A stretch of 64,000 nt of DNA from Acanthosepion pharaonis. Lineage: Eukaryota > Mollusca > Cephalopoda > Sepiida > Sepiidae. The notes under the pieces are model-generated. The model was not told the DNA's origin. It saw nothing but the letters and a program-made list of their open reading frames with translations, and searched no databases. The stretch lies in assembly GCA_903632075.3 (NCBI GenBank), contig CAHIKZ030001202.1, positions 50,001 through 114,000 of the forward strand, read 5' to 3'. Positions 1 through 12,700 of the stretch are shown piece after piece (the first letter of the stretch is position 1; each line of letters begins with the position of its first letter). A program made the position numbers and the translations under genes.

Positions 1-647
1 ATCTAGTTTTATTGACAGCTCTGAACTCTGATATTGTTTTTTATAAAGACTGAACATTTAAGTCTATCCTATTCATTCTCTCTCTCTACACTTTTAAATT
101 ATAGAATGTATTTCCTTGCTTTCAAATATAATTTAATGATATTCTTAAAATTCTGCAACTTTTTCAATGTGTATGCACACACATACTTGAGAATTTTCCA
201 ACTCTGCATTTGAATAGAAATACCATATGAAATAAATTGACTAAAAAAAATGTCTGAATTAGAATCTAATCAAATGAAAAATAAAATAAAATTTTGAAAA
301 AGAATCCCAGAAGAAGAAAATCTCACAAGTGTCTTTATCCTCCCCAGTCAGTCAAACATGCCCACCTGTGAAGAAATGAGAGCTTTTGTCTGATAACAAT
401 GTTTCCCATTCTTTGTATCATGAGAAATCTACAAAATAGCTAGTTTAAATTGAAAGTCAGGTGATCTACATTTTACAGGCACTGCATGACTGGAGAGTTT
501 CTGTTTTTTGATATTCAAGTATGCAAAATGGACTGATCGTAATGGGGATGGGAGTGAGGACAACATCATCACCAAACCTTTAATATTAAAATTGCAGTCT
601 CGTGTAACCAAGCGATTTCTCTAACAATCATTTTTTTTTTCTTTCAG
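1..647 (+). other. Intron (3' end) preceding the first exon in the window
   Basis: AT-rich intronic sequence ending in a T-rich tract and a CTTTCAG acceptor at 641-647. No second Calx-beta alternative exon (an EEYE-type motif) is visible on the + strand here. Nothing else was recognised. Confidence 0.8.
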
Positions 648-748
648 AAAATTTGTCCGCGTCCGTGTTGTGGATGATGAGGAATATGAAAAGAATGAGA
701 CCTTTTTCATTTGGTTAGACGAACCTTACCTGGTGAAGAAACCGACTG
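648..748 (+). CDS. SLC8A: NCX exon: calcium-binding segment of a Calx-beta domain (vertebrate exon-A-like)
   Basis: The exon is 101 nt, bounded by CTTTCAG and G|GTAGGT. It starts with the last base of a split codon and ends with one base of the next (phase 1 exit). Its 33 full codons contain VVDDEEYEKNETFF and then LDEPYLVKKPT. This matches the part of the second Calx-beta domain that vertebrate SLC8A1 encodes in its mutually exclusive exons A and B. The acidic run DDEE resembles exon A (IDDEEYEKN) rather than exon B, which has a basic residue in that run, so a calcium-coordinating version is inferred. The downstream part differs from vertebrates: the strand after EP is followed by KKPT and then by optional exons. 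Confidence 0.95.
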
Positions 749-3700
749 GTAGGTTGTGAGATCTCTGCCATTGTCCTCATGGCAGACATTCATTTTGTTA
801 TCTGTTTCTCTCTTGTCTTTCATTGTTGGCTTCAATCACATGATAGTATTTTCAGGTTTCTCATTTACAGCCAGAAACAGGAAATTTCAAACAGAACAAC
901 AAATCCAAATCTTCATTTTTTTTTTTTTTTTTTTCAACAGATCTAACTTTGTTAAATCTTATGGTTGAGGGGAAGTAGCTTTTCCCTTTGTCTATCCAAA
1001 TGACATTATCAAAATCAGAACTTTGCTTCAAAATCCATAATTTCTCAAAGAATCTAGGACCATGACATCTGTGTTGTCTGTGCTCACAACATTGGTTTAT
1101 TTTTCTTCCATGTTAAATTGTTTAAATATTTTAATTCATTGAAGAAACCCCTGAGAAACTTCTTTTTATTCATCACCTTTAAAAAGCTGGTTTTCTACCG
1201 AATTGATTCATTTCATTGAAGGATAATAACTATTGTTTAGTAGCTCAATTCTTTTTGATCTTCACTCTCAATGCAAAAACATGTTAAGGGTTACCAACTC
1301 TTGGCCTGGAAAACATAATTTCAATATTTCTTCATTTAATTATATCCAATAAATTTGGCTAAATTTTAATTTGATAATAAGTAAATCTCAGTATTTTTTC
1401 TATTAGTTGAAGAAAATTAAAGATACAAATTTATATAAATTTATCACATGCATATCATGGCAGTTCAGTCATCCAAAATACCAATGTCAGAAGTAAGAAA
1501 CGATACTATGATTGAATCAGACTCCAGACATCATGCCATATGAGTATTGAACATGGACATACTTGATTATGTTAGTTTTCATACATTTATTATTCACAAC
1601 TGTTTTCCTCATCCACAATCACAATGATGCATTATATTCCAAAATTATGATATAAATATATTTGCACTGTTCTTTTTTTACTTGTAACATGTTTTTTTTT
1701 TTTCTTTTCTTTTTTATAAACCAACTTTGCAATCTATATTTTTCTTTCTTTAATTTAGGTCAGGTCATCATCAGCTGATTTCAAATGATAGCCAATAATT
1801 TGTCTGAGGCACTTTAGCACATATTTGCTATGCATAACAGATACACCAAGCAATTTAACTACTTGCATCATTTATCCATTCCATTCCTTTATTAGTAAGA
1901 AGCACCTGCTTATATATTTGGTTTTCCTAAATCTGAACACACAGACATGAACAGAATTTTAACTAGATATTCTTCACATGAACCTTTTATTGGCCAATGA
2001 AAATAATAATCAGTTTTTAGTATTAAGTATAGTAACAGAAGCACAATTATATAAAACTGATTTTGATTTATATGATGACATGGAACTATTAGAATGTGTT
2101 TTAGAAAAATTGTTGTTCTGAACTTCTTCAGTAAATATTAGCATCTTTTTATTTTATTTTTATTATTAAAAAATATTTTTTCTTTACTACTACTTAAAAC
2201 TCTTATGATTTAACAATTATTTTGAAATTATGACACTTTATACATTTCTTTTCATGAAAACTAAAGATCATGGAGATATGTTTTACTGATAGGATCTATA
2301 GAACTTAAAACATCTTTAATATATAACCAGTGGTCTTCAGACTTCTCAGCAGATATGATTATTCAAATTATTAGCAATGATAAGATCATTTTGAAAGAGT
2401 TTTATTATACAGTTTTTATAAAATTTTAAAGTCCAGTTATATGACTTTTTTTTATACCAAAGTTTATCCAATACAAAGTTTGAGAGCCACAAGGTGGAGA
2501 GTTACTGTTTAAAATGGTTAAATGAAGCATGTGTTATATGAACCCATGTACAATAGGGATTTTATCCAAATCAGTAATCTTTATAGCATCAAGGTTTTGA
2601 TGTGTTTGGAAGCTTCCTGAGCCAAGATAGAGGAGGGAAATCAGGTAGAAGATAGCCCTGGTCATCTAGTGTGGTGTTCAAAGCAAAGCTCATTGCAGAG
2701 AGTTTAGCTTTGCCCAGTGAAATTAAAATAACCAGAAAATAATGGCTATTAATAAGAGTAGACACAGTGCTTCAAGAATGTTGTTAATGATTCTCAGGGG
2801 AACTAAGTCTTTTTGCTGTCAATTCTAAGTTGGGTTGATAGATTAACATTCTCCAGAACTTTTTTGCAATGATTGTGGGTAGTTCTGAATGTGGCACAAG
2901 TCTTGCTATGTCATTTATGATGACGAAAATGTGAGTAATGACTATAGTAAGCTCTGGTTGCAGTACATTTGGTGCTGACTGACTGTCCTTTGCTGGTACT
3001 TCTTGAAAGGGATGAAACTCTCAGTACCAGAAAGGATCCTTGATGCTCTATTTTTGAATAAAGTTGAGAGTAGTTTCAGCAATAAAATAATCTAAAACTA
3101 TCCCTGTCAGATTTCTAGTGTTAAAAAACTGTCTAATGAAATGGGATATCAGAGGATTCTTTTGCTTTGATCTCGATCTTGACACAGACCAATGAGTGGC
3201 CTAATGATCCCAAGGGAGGTGAAACAACAGAGAAACATTGGTCAGGACAGGTGGTGAGGAAGAGGTCTAGTAGATTTGCATGGTAACCTACTTTATTGAG
3301 AACACAAGTAGGTTTATCTGCAATCTGGGTCAACTGGTATACAATGGAGGCATCATAGAAGTATCAGTTTTGTTTAAGTGAGCTAGTCATTCCTTACAGT
3401 TGAAATCACTATATATATGTATGAGAGCTGAGAAATATTAATAATTAGACAGGCTAACATCAATAGTCTCATTTATTTAGTAAAACAACACAGTGCCATC
3501 ATTCTGAAGATGCTAGTAAAGATGAAAGACATTATGAAAAGGGCCACATGAAAGTACATGAATAGAAAGTTAAAGCCTTTACTTGTGGTGTTTCTGCCAC
3601 ATAGGAACCTATCTTTTGATACAGACCCCCATGGCCATGTTTATTCAGAGGGTCTTGTTTGGTAATTAAAGAAGATAACCTATTCCAGTGCAAGAATTCT

Positions 3701-6700
3701 CAATCTTTGGTTAACTGAAACCAGTTCCAGAAAGAAATATATAGTTAGATTTGTACTACTTATATTTGTGTACAAGATGGAATAATAGGGATCAGCTTTT
3801 GCTTTGGTAGAACTGGACTTGTCTTTATCCATTATGTTATATTCCTGAATTCACCGCAATATGTTTTTCCACAGCTATCAAATGAAATTTTCACTTGTCT
3901 ATTTGTTCCAAAAGAAGTTAGATTAGAAAAAAGTTAAGAAAAGTTTGAATGTCACTTCATTAATGATTGGCCCCCACTCAATAAAAATAATCTTCTTTTT
4001 TTTTTTATTTATTTAATTCTACAAAAACACAATATGACAACATTTTGAATACAATGAGGGTTGATCATAGAACGTTTCATTTAGCATTTTTCTTTTGTTT
4101 TGTTTTTTCCTTTTTCTCCCTTTGGTTAGGACACACTTAATGTGTTCTAATTAGCAGAATGAGAAATTTTCATTTGGACAATAATCAATATTCATTTTTG
4201 GTTTTTGTTCTTTGCTTTTCATTTTCTACAAAAGAGCATTTATTTACTTCAATTGGCTTCTCTACCACTTTTTCTTATTTCAATATCTCTCCTTCTCTCA
4301 GTATTTGCCCTGTGTCTTTTTCCTTCACTAACCCCAACCTTTTGTTATACTTTAGCACACTGGTGCCTTTTTCCCTACCTTTTCAATGGTAAAGCAGTCT
4401 AAATGTTAGATTTCACAGTCCCATTTCAGTATTCTCGTTCAGCATTACTGTCCATTTGTCTCAGTCAATAGCTTTTTACATAGTTTTACAACAGTAGCAT
4501 ATTTCTACATTCAATTTATAAGGGATTCTTTAAAAAATTCTCTAACAAATATTATTTAGATTGCTTATTACAAGATGGCTTTAAAAATATCCCAAATTCA
4601 CTGCTATAGCATAAGCAACTTGACCAGGAAGGTTAATCATTTGAGAAATTTAAATGTTAAATAAAAAAGCAAATCATATTGAGTCACTTCTTTCATTTGC
4701 ATTCAGTGAGTGAAGAAGAGTTGAGTAATAAAGGTAAGCATTTAAAATCTTTAGCACTAATATCAATAGTGATAATTGGCCTTACTATTAGATACCCACA
4801 TTTAAAATAACTGCTCTAATGGTAGGTAAGACCCCCAAATTTGAAGTCTTACAATTAGCAGCTTAGTCATGCTCAATGTTCAATAGAGGTGATTATTTTC
4901 AATAGTTAAGAACAAATATCAAGATTATAAATCATTAAATTTCTCACTGAAGTTAATTGAATATTGACAGTGATATTTTTTTGTTTTAATGGAACTGAGA
5001 AGGATGTAAATAGCCATTGAAATGCACAAATTCATAAAAGTTATTAAATATTGATTGCATAAAAGCAAAGGTTTTCAGAGATTTTAGTATTTAGGTACTT
5101 TTTATTCAAATTGTATTGTGAGGGAAGCTAACAAAATTTAGTCCAAAGTAAATTTTTACCTCTTTGCATTTCCACAAAATGTCATAATTCTTATGGCTGC
5201 TATCTATCTTCCAAGTGTCAACTGTTGGCTCAACTACTTTTTCTAATCTCCCTTTCTCCTTCTCTCTCTCTTTCTATTGCTTCTCATTCAACTGTCAGTT
5301 GTCTATTTCTCTCCATCTTTTCTGAGCCATCCGTACCTCCCCTCTTGATGAATGATTGTGAGTTTCTTCTCATTTCTCTCCTATTTACCCATCTCCGTAC
5401 AATTTTTTCTCATACTATGTGCCACTCTTTTTTTCTTTTTTTTATTTACTCACTTTGCTCCTCTCTTTTTGTGTATGGGTGGGTCTTTCAGCTAACCAAA
5501 CACCCTTGTATTTTTTTCCTCCTGCTTGTTGTCTTTTGTCATCCCATCTCTACATCTCTTTCTTCTTCTATACTTCAGAAAGGTCCTTTTGCTAAATATG
5601 GTTAAGGAAAGCCTGGATCAGAAAGTGGAGGCATGACACTGTGGGAAGTCAACAATAGCAACATACATGCATTTGAAGGGGTGTGGGGGAACAATCACAA
5701 ACTGTGTCATCTGTCAAAAAACAAAACAGAAAAACCTCATAGCAGAATTTCTGCTGTAAGCATTTGGTTTCTCTTGAATTTGTCATTAAGCAGATGTTTA
5801 ATAAACCCACATGTTATTAGTACTTACCTATAAGGATGTCAACACTAACTTATTTGCAGTGGGGTAGAGATAGTCGAAAAAAAGAAAATGAAGCAACAGA
5901 TCTATTAGCGGCCCTTGTTGCTTTCTGCAAGGCCTTTTTGCAACCCTGCACAGAGAGTGTAGGGCTTTTCTTTCCTACTCTCATATTTCAATAGTTAAGG
6001 CTTTGAGTATTATGTGAGGGAGAGGAAACAATTTAAATTGAAGTAAATCAGTTCCCTGTTGTCAGTTTCTCAGTAATTCTGTACACACCCATGCCAAAAG
6101 AAGGTAAACTTTTGCAAAAAGCATAAAAAATATTGTAAAAGATTTCAAGTTAAATTTCGAAACAAGTATCATTCTTGCCATTGCTGCAATCACTGAATGT
6201 TTAAAAAATCTTAAATGGGGTTTCAGATTTTATTGGTTCAGTTAATCGCCCCCCCCACACACACACACACGCGCGCGCGCACATCCCTTCTCAAAATAAG
6301 TTTTTAAAAAATGGAATTCTTAGTCCTTGAAATGCCAGGAATGATTGTAAGTGAACTCTATAGTAGCCTTTGCATATCCTTTAACACTTCATCTATATGT
6401 TTTAATTACTGAGATGTTCAAATAATATACAGATGTTAAAACTAAAGTGCCTTTCATATTAAGTAAGCATAAATATTTTAGCATCTGCAAATATTATTCT
6501 TTAACATTTAACTTTAGTAAATGGACAATATTTAAAGAAACAATCAAGGTACATGTGTGTCTCTGAATCAGAAAATGGCATAAAGTGTATCTTGTGTTTA
6601 CTCCCCATTTATAGGATGGCTTATTTGAGAGCAGAATAATATCTGTAAGGATATTTTTGTCAGTATTTTTATTTTGAAAAAAATCTGCTATATGGATGGG

Positions 6701-9700
6701 GGAATGTTGAAAAGTTCTTAGCCTGTCCCTATTCCCCAAATCTGACCAAATCACTAAACATCAAAATTTTGTTTCTTCTTTAAGGACTTCTTGGTCAGGC
6801 TAAGATCTTTTCAACTTGTACATATAATAGATGCTTGTATAGTTCAATCTATTTCACTACTCAGAAAATCTGTCTCCTTCCTCAGCAGTTAATATCTATT
6901 GTACCTCTAAAACATTTTTATCTTCTATGTAAATCATTTTTTAAATTCTTTAGTGTTCTTCATTCCAACTGACCCCTGTTCAGTACTTCTGTCATTTGGG
7001 AAATTACATTTCTAGATTTCTGATCATCTTACCGATGACAACAACAACTTGTTTACTCTTCATTTGGCAGATGTTGAATCCTTATTTCCTTCTCCTTTTT
7101 AGGTTTCCCTTCTGTAAATGTATCTTGTCACAAGAATTCTTTCTTTCACTTAACAAGTTATTTGGCACTTTCTCAATGTCTTTCATTTTCTAATCCTCCA
7201 CACCTTTCTCCTTTGTTCACATTAAGTAATATCAGTAACTATGTCTCTCTGATCTTCTCTTCTTCACCAATTCCTGGCACTCTTGTGATCTACAGTGAAT
7301 TTCTTCAACCAAAAGAGATAAGTATAATAGCAACAACAAAGCCAATAGCTTGGATGCTTTTGGCACAAAGCTGCTGCTGCTGCTGTTGTTCATTCTTTCC
7401 AGAATCTCTAGGGCTTCTTAGTCCTACATTCTTGGTCCCCTATTTCTATAGATGCAATGAGGAAATGACAATAGTTGCAAAATAGATTTGGAAATTGAGT
7501 TGCCTTGGAGAGTGTAATCTGGTTGACATCTTTTAAATTGTACTGTCAGGAAGAGAAGAATGAGCTTCTCTAACTGAAGAAATCTCTGCAGCTTCTAAAA
7601 TGTCAAGTAATCTGGTAGCATTTGGAACTGGAAGAATTTGGTATGTTTCCTCCTCCTCCTCAAAGTATGACATAATTATTTACTGCTTTGCATATCAGTC
7701 ATATTGTTTTGTAAACAACAGAAAATTTTACATTTTATGGATGAGTGGATGGGTTGATGTATGTATCCAAGCAGATGTTAGTGTAAGACTAAACAACTAG
7801 CATAGCTGATAACTCGTGGACGGTTAAATTTGGTTGATTAAAATTGAAATTTTGTTCCATTCTTTTTGTTTTCTTTTGTAATCTAGCAACAAACAAAGCA
7901 AAATGGTATGTGTGTGCATCTAGAAAGTAAATGACTATTTGGAAACCATATTTAGGAAGACTTTTTCTTGGGAAGAAATTTTAAATTTCAATTGAAATAT
8001 TCAATGCTCCTGATTATCTCACTAACATAACCAATTAAGACTAATTGACTTTTATTCATACAGAATACATCTGCCATGTATTTGTATGTATAATTTACTC
8101 AAATCATTTCCCTCTCTCCACTTGTGAAAAAGTCCAGCTTTCAATCTTCCTCTTCTCTGCCTCTGATTCTTACTCCTATTTCTTTTCAACTCTTACCACT
8201 TCCTACATTCTATCCTGCCTCTTTCTTCTACCATTCCAATAAACCTCCCACCTCTTCTATAGCATTCAACTTCTTTGTCTCTTGCATATACATAGATAAA
8301 GCTAATTTTATGATATTGTTTGGGAACAAAAGAATTGACAGTTAGGTGAAAGAACAAACAAGGTATTTACATGTATTTGTTATGCCAAGTGTGAAAACTC
8401 CTTTGTTTTTTTTTGTTTTTTGTTTTTTTATCTTAAAGTTGGTAGATTTTCTTCTAGCCTTACGTAAGATTCCAGGAGGTATTTCTTTACAAATCACTAA
8501 AAAGTTGTCATCTATTTGAATTTAAAAGAATGATATCTATATATGAGCTCTTCAGATTGGTTATCCAAGCAAATCTTGACTGAGTAGCACAGATTAAAGC
8601 AAGCCAAAATGCAAACCTCAAAATCAGTTCAACCTTTTATTTTCTAGATTTCTTGCAAGATTCTCCAGTTGCATAAAATTTTTGATATACATTGTTTTCC
8701 ATTTTAATTTTTTTTTCCTTTTCAGCTGTCTTTCTGTTTTGTTGATTTTGTATTTTATATTTAACATCAAACTTTTTTTAAACTGCAAACTTTTTTAATT
8801 TATAATATAAAATATTAATATAAACAAATTCTCTCATCTTTATGAATTGTTCTTTTGTTTTTAATTTTCATTAACACTTTCTTATTGCAGCATGTTTAGA
8901 TGGTTTTTTTTTTTTATCAGTGTCTTTTATGAAAATTTTAAGAAACATTCATAAACATTGCAAAAATCAAAATTACTGTTTCCCAATAAAACTCTTACAG
9001 TAAACCTCATGCTAATAATTTCTTTGGAAAAGTTTGGATCAAAATTATTACTTTCCTGATTTAAACATTCTTACATTGATTAAACTTGAGATGTTCCTTC
9101 TTGCTAAAAAGGATTTTTAGTTGTGTTATAATCTGTTAATCCTTTTTGAAACCTTAAAAAAAAATAAAATTCTCAATATTGACATCATGCATTTTCAATT
9201 TTCATTTACCAGAATAAGGCAGTTTATATTTGCCTCAATTGAGCTGATTACAACCCCAAATTACCTGGCAAGCATTCTTGTCTCTTTTTCACTTTTTGTT
9301 ATTGTTGTATGATGGAGGGGAGGACACACTGCTACTGCTGCTCCTTTTTCTATTTATGAATATGATTGGAGATTACTGTACATAATAATAAATATTGCAA
9401 ACCTTCTCTATTTCAACTCTTATCACCATATTGTTTTTTCCTACTAAAAAATGATTAAAAGTAAAAAGAAAATGAAGAAAATATAAATGAAAAGTTGATG
9501 ATTAACATGCTTCATCTCAAAATTCAAGTAATGTTATTAAATAAAAACAAAAAATAGCCTAACAAAGATTTAATTGCTAAAATGATTTCTTGCATTTGCA
9601 TTCTTTTCTGAATATCCCTAAATGTCATCGACTGAATTTGTACAAAGCTTGAGACAGTTTTCTGTTAGAAAAAAAATGTTCATCCTTCCACGATCAGTTT

Positions 9701-12700
9701 GTTTTGTTAATTTCCCATTTGCTTTTTGTAATCAAATATTTATTGCCAAAAATAGATTTATAAAACTTAATAAATGAACCTGAATTTAACTTCATATTAA
9801 ATTTTTTCTGTAACATTAAAAAATAAAAACCTTTTTGCAAGAAACTAACATCAGAATATTGAACTAGTTTTTGATTAATTTTTTTTTTTTTTGGTTTCTT
9901 ATTTCAACATCCAATTTTGAATTGTGCTGTTTTTAATTATTTCTACACTTTTTGTTACATTTTCATTATGCATTTTTATCCGCCTTCTGATGGCCAATTG
10001 ACCTTTGTTTTCTAGATACTGATTCTACTCACTCAGGTAACTGTGTGCGTTGATTGGTTGGTCCTTAGATTTAGAGGGTGGCCTGTCAGTTTGAGCTAGC
10101 GTGTTCTTGCTGTTGGCTGTGTGTTAGCCTGGCATCTGCTGCCATACATCCGCTCCCTGTTGTGCGGTGTGAGTCCAACAGAAGTCGACCATCTCCTTCC
10201 TTCCTCTCTTTTTGCGCATGTTTCTTTTTTTTTCTTTTTTCTTTTTTTTTTTTTTTTTTTTACTCTTCCATGTCAACCCACACTACCACCATTTTAAAAT
10301 TTCAACCTACAACAGGACAAAAGCTGACCCATAAAGATTTGGCTTTCTTAAATCTTGGGATATAATTTACTTTTTTCTCTGGTTGTCCAAAGTGACCAAA
10401 TGGTGGTTGGCTTTGCACAATATGTGCTCCTGAACAAGCTTTTCTATCTAAGCAGGATGACTTCACTAATGGTAAATAGAATCACTGCTCTTTATCTTCC
10501 CTTGGGTGCAACAAATTCAACTTTTGTTTCCTTTTTTTACTTTTCTTTTATTTGTACTTTTTTTTTCTTTTAAGCTTATTATCAGTCTTCCCACTTAAGA
10601 GCAGCAGTGTCTTATTTTTCCCTTCTACCTTTCCCTTAAATACTTTATATCAGACTGAAAAATTAATTTTATATTTGTAAAATCTATGCTACCTGTCCAC
10701 TGTGCTTTGTGCCTGTGGCTTGTTTGCTTTGTTACTGATCCAAATAGTGAGATGCTTAGAATTTTAGAGCAAGGGCTCAATTGTTGAGCTTCTCATAAAA
10801 AGGAGATAAATCAAATTTCAGACCAGAATTTTAAAAGAATTAGTGAGCCATCTTGCCCTTGTCATATCCCAAAACAAAAGCTTTTCTAAGTTAAATCTAT
10901 TTCTTGATAAGTGTAAATCAGATAGAAAAAAAATCTTATTGAATAAATCTACTAATCTTTAGAAGTTTACATGGAACTAAAATGACTGTCATGAAATCCC
11001 CATTTATTTCTCTAGTTGCAAAATTTGTAAAGTTCCAGATCCACTCTGGCTTTTTTCTTTACCACTCTATTCTTTTTAGATTTTTTAAATTTGTTTAGTT
11101 GTCTTGCCCAATTCCCCCCCCTCCTACTGCCATCCCTATTCCTTGGCTGATTAAAACATCTGTGTACTGACTTTGTGCTATGTATGTTGTACAACTACAA
11201 CATTTTGTCTTTCCCACCCACACCCTGCCCATCTGGACTTTTTCTTTTTCAGGAGTTAATGAGTCTGTCTGTCTGTGTGTGTGTGTGCCTATTGCCATTC
11301 TTTTCATGTGTTTTTCTGCACAATGATTGGCCACATTATTGTCTTCTACCAAAACTAGTCCATCAACTAGTAGATTTATTACTTCTAACACATGTCCAGT
11401 AGTCACACAATACTTTTTCTACCAAATTCTTCCAGCTTCTTTTAATACTACTTGTCTCTTCTAACTTGCTATTTTTTTTCCATTCTGGTTATCTTGAGTT
11501 GGCCAGATTCACAGTAACATTAATGATAATTTTGTTTGTAGAATCAAGTTTTAGTAGTTATAGTCAGAATCCAGTCCACCTCTTCCTTCATTTTTTTTTT
11601 CTTACTTTGGTATTGAACAAATTATGATTTTGTTGGTATTTGCTTTATCATCATACAATGCCTATATTGAAGTGAAAAATGTTCCCCACCCACCAAGATT
11701 ATTGTTTTTTCTGGTTTTCTAATAGAAAATAAATGTTTGCCAAAAATGTTCATTTTTTTTTTTCCAGTTTGCAACTTGCTCTACTAATTGTCAAAGATTT
11801 TCTTTAAAAAGAAAAAATCTTGTGTAGTGTATGCAAATACATTAGCTTCCATTTGTGAAGGAAAGACAAACAAAGCTAAATGTGACAAATGTATAAAATT
11901 TGTTGTTCAAAGATATATAATAATGAATTTGGATAATTCATAGGCTCATAAAAGGATACAAAAAGACTATCTTGTTCTCTAATAATAAAAAATTTTAGTT
12001 AAAAAAAGAAAAACATGGAAACATTTGGTTTCTTTCATGTAATCTTGAATCAAAATTGAGTCTCAACTCACTTGAAACATTTTGATATTTCACGTTTTCT
12101 GTAAAGTGTGACATTCCTTGAGGAAAACAATATTAAATTAGGTCAAAAATATTAAAAAAAAAACATCTTAAAGTGAATTTTTTTTTTTCAATATGGCATT
12201 GTGTGATCAAAAACTTAGGTATTTTCTTTATTTTTTTTCCTTACCATCCTGTTAGCATTGTGTTTATAAAACCCTTCCAAACAGAAGCCAATGCTTTCAA
12301 TTGTTATATTATGATGAATAATATTTTGCTTTTTATCAGAAGATAACACTTTTTTATGACTCTTAATGTTATCCAAAAGTAATGCCAAAAAACTGATATC
12401 ATTTACTAATGGGAAATATCTTTGAAAATTTTTTTCTTTTTTTTTTTTCCTTATGTGAACTGACACATCATCATTTAATGTTTTTTTTTTCCTATTTTAC
12501 AATCTTGAAATTTTTTTCTAATAATTAATATCTACTCTTGGCAAGATATTTATTGATGTCTAATTTACTTTTTTAAGCAATAGTGAAAAGAAGCTATTAA
12601 TAAATTCCTATACACACTGTACAGTCACACTTGCAAAATGAATTAGTTTAAATTGTGTATGTCCCTTTCAATTGAGATTTCAACTTTTTCCTCCACTCCT

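Noticed and set aside
5225..5605. 126-codon + strand open frame
   Set aside because: Pyrimidine-rich (S, L, F and C runs) with no domain, no splice-phase fit to the exchanger and no convincing splice sites; typical of T-rich intron.
7360..7395. CTG/TGC-type trinucleotide run that looks coding
   Set aside because: Short, imperfect, and inside a low-complexity frame; no gene context.
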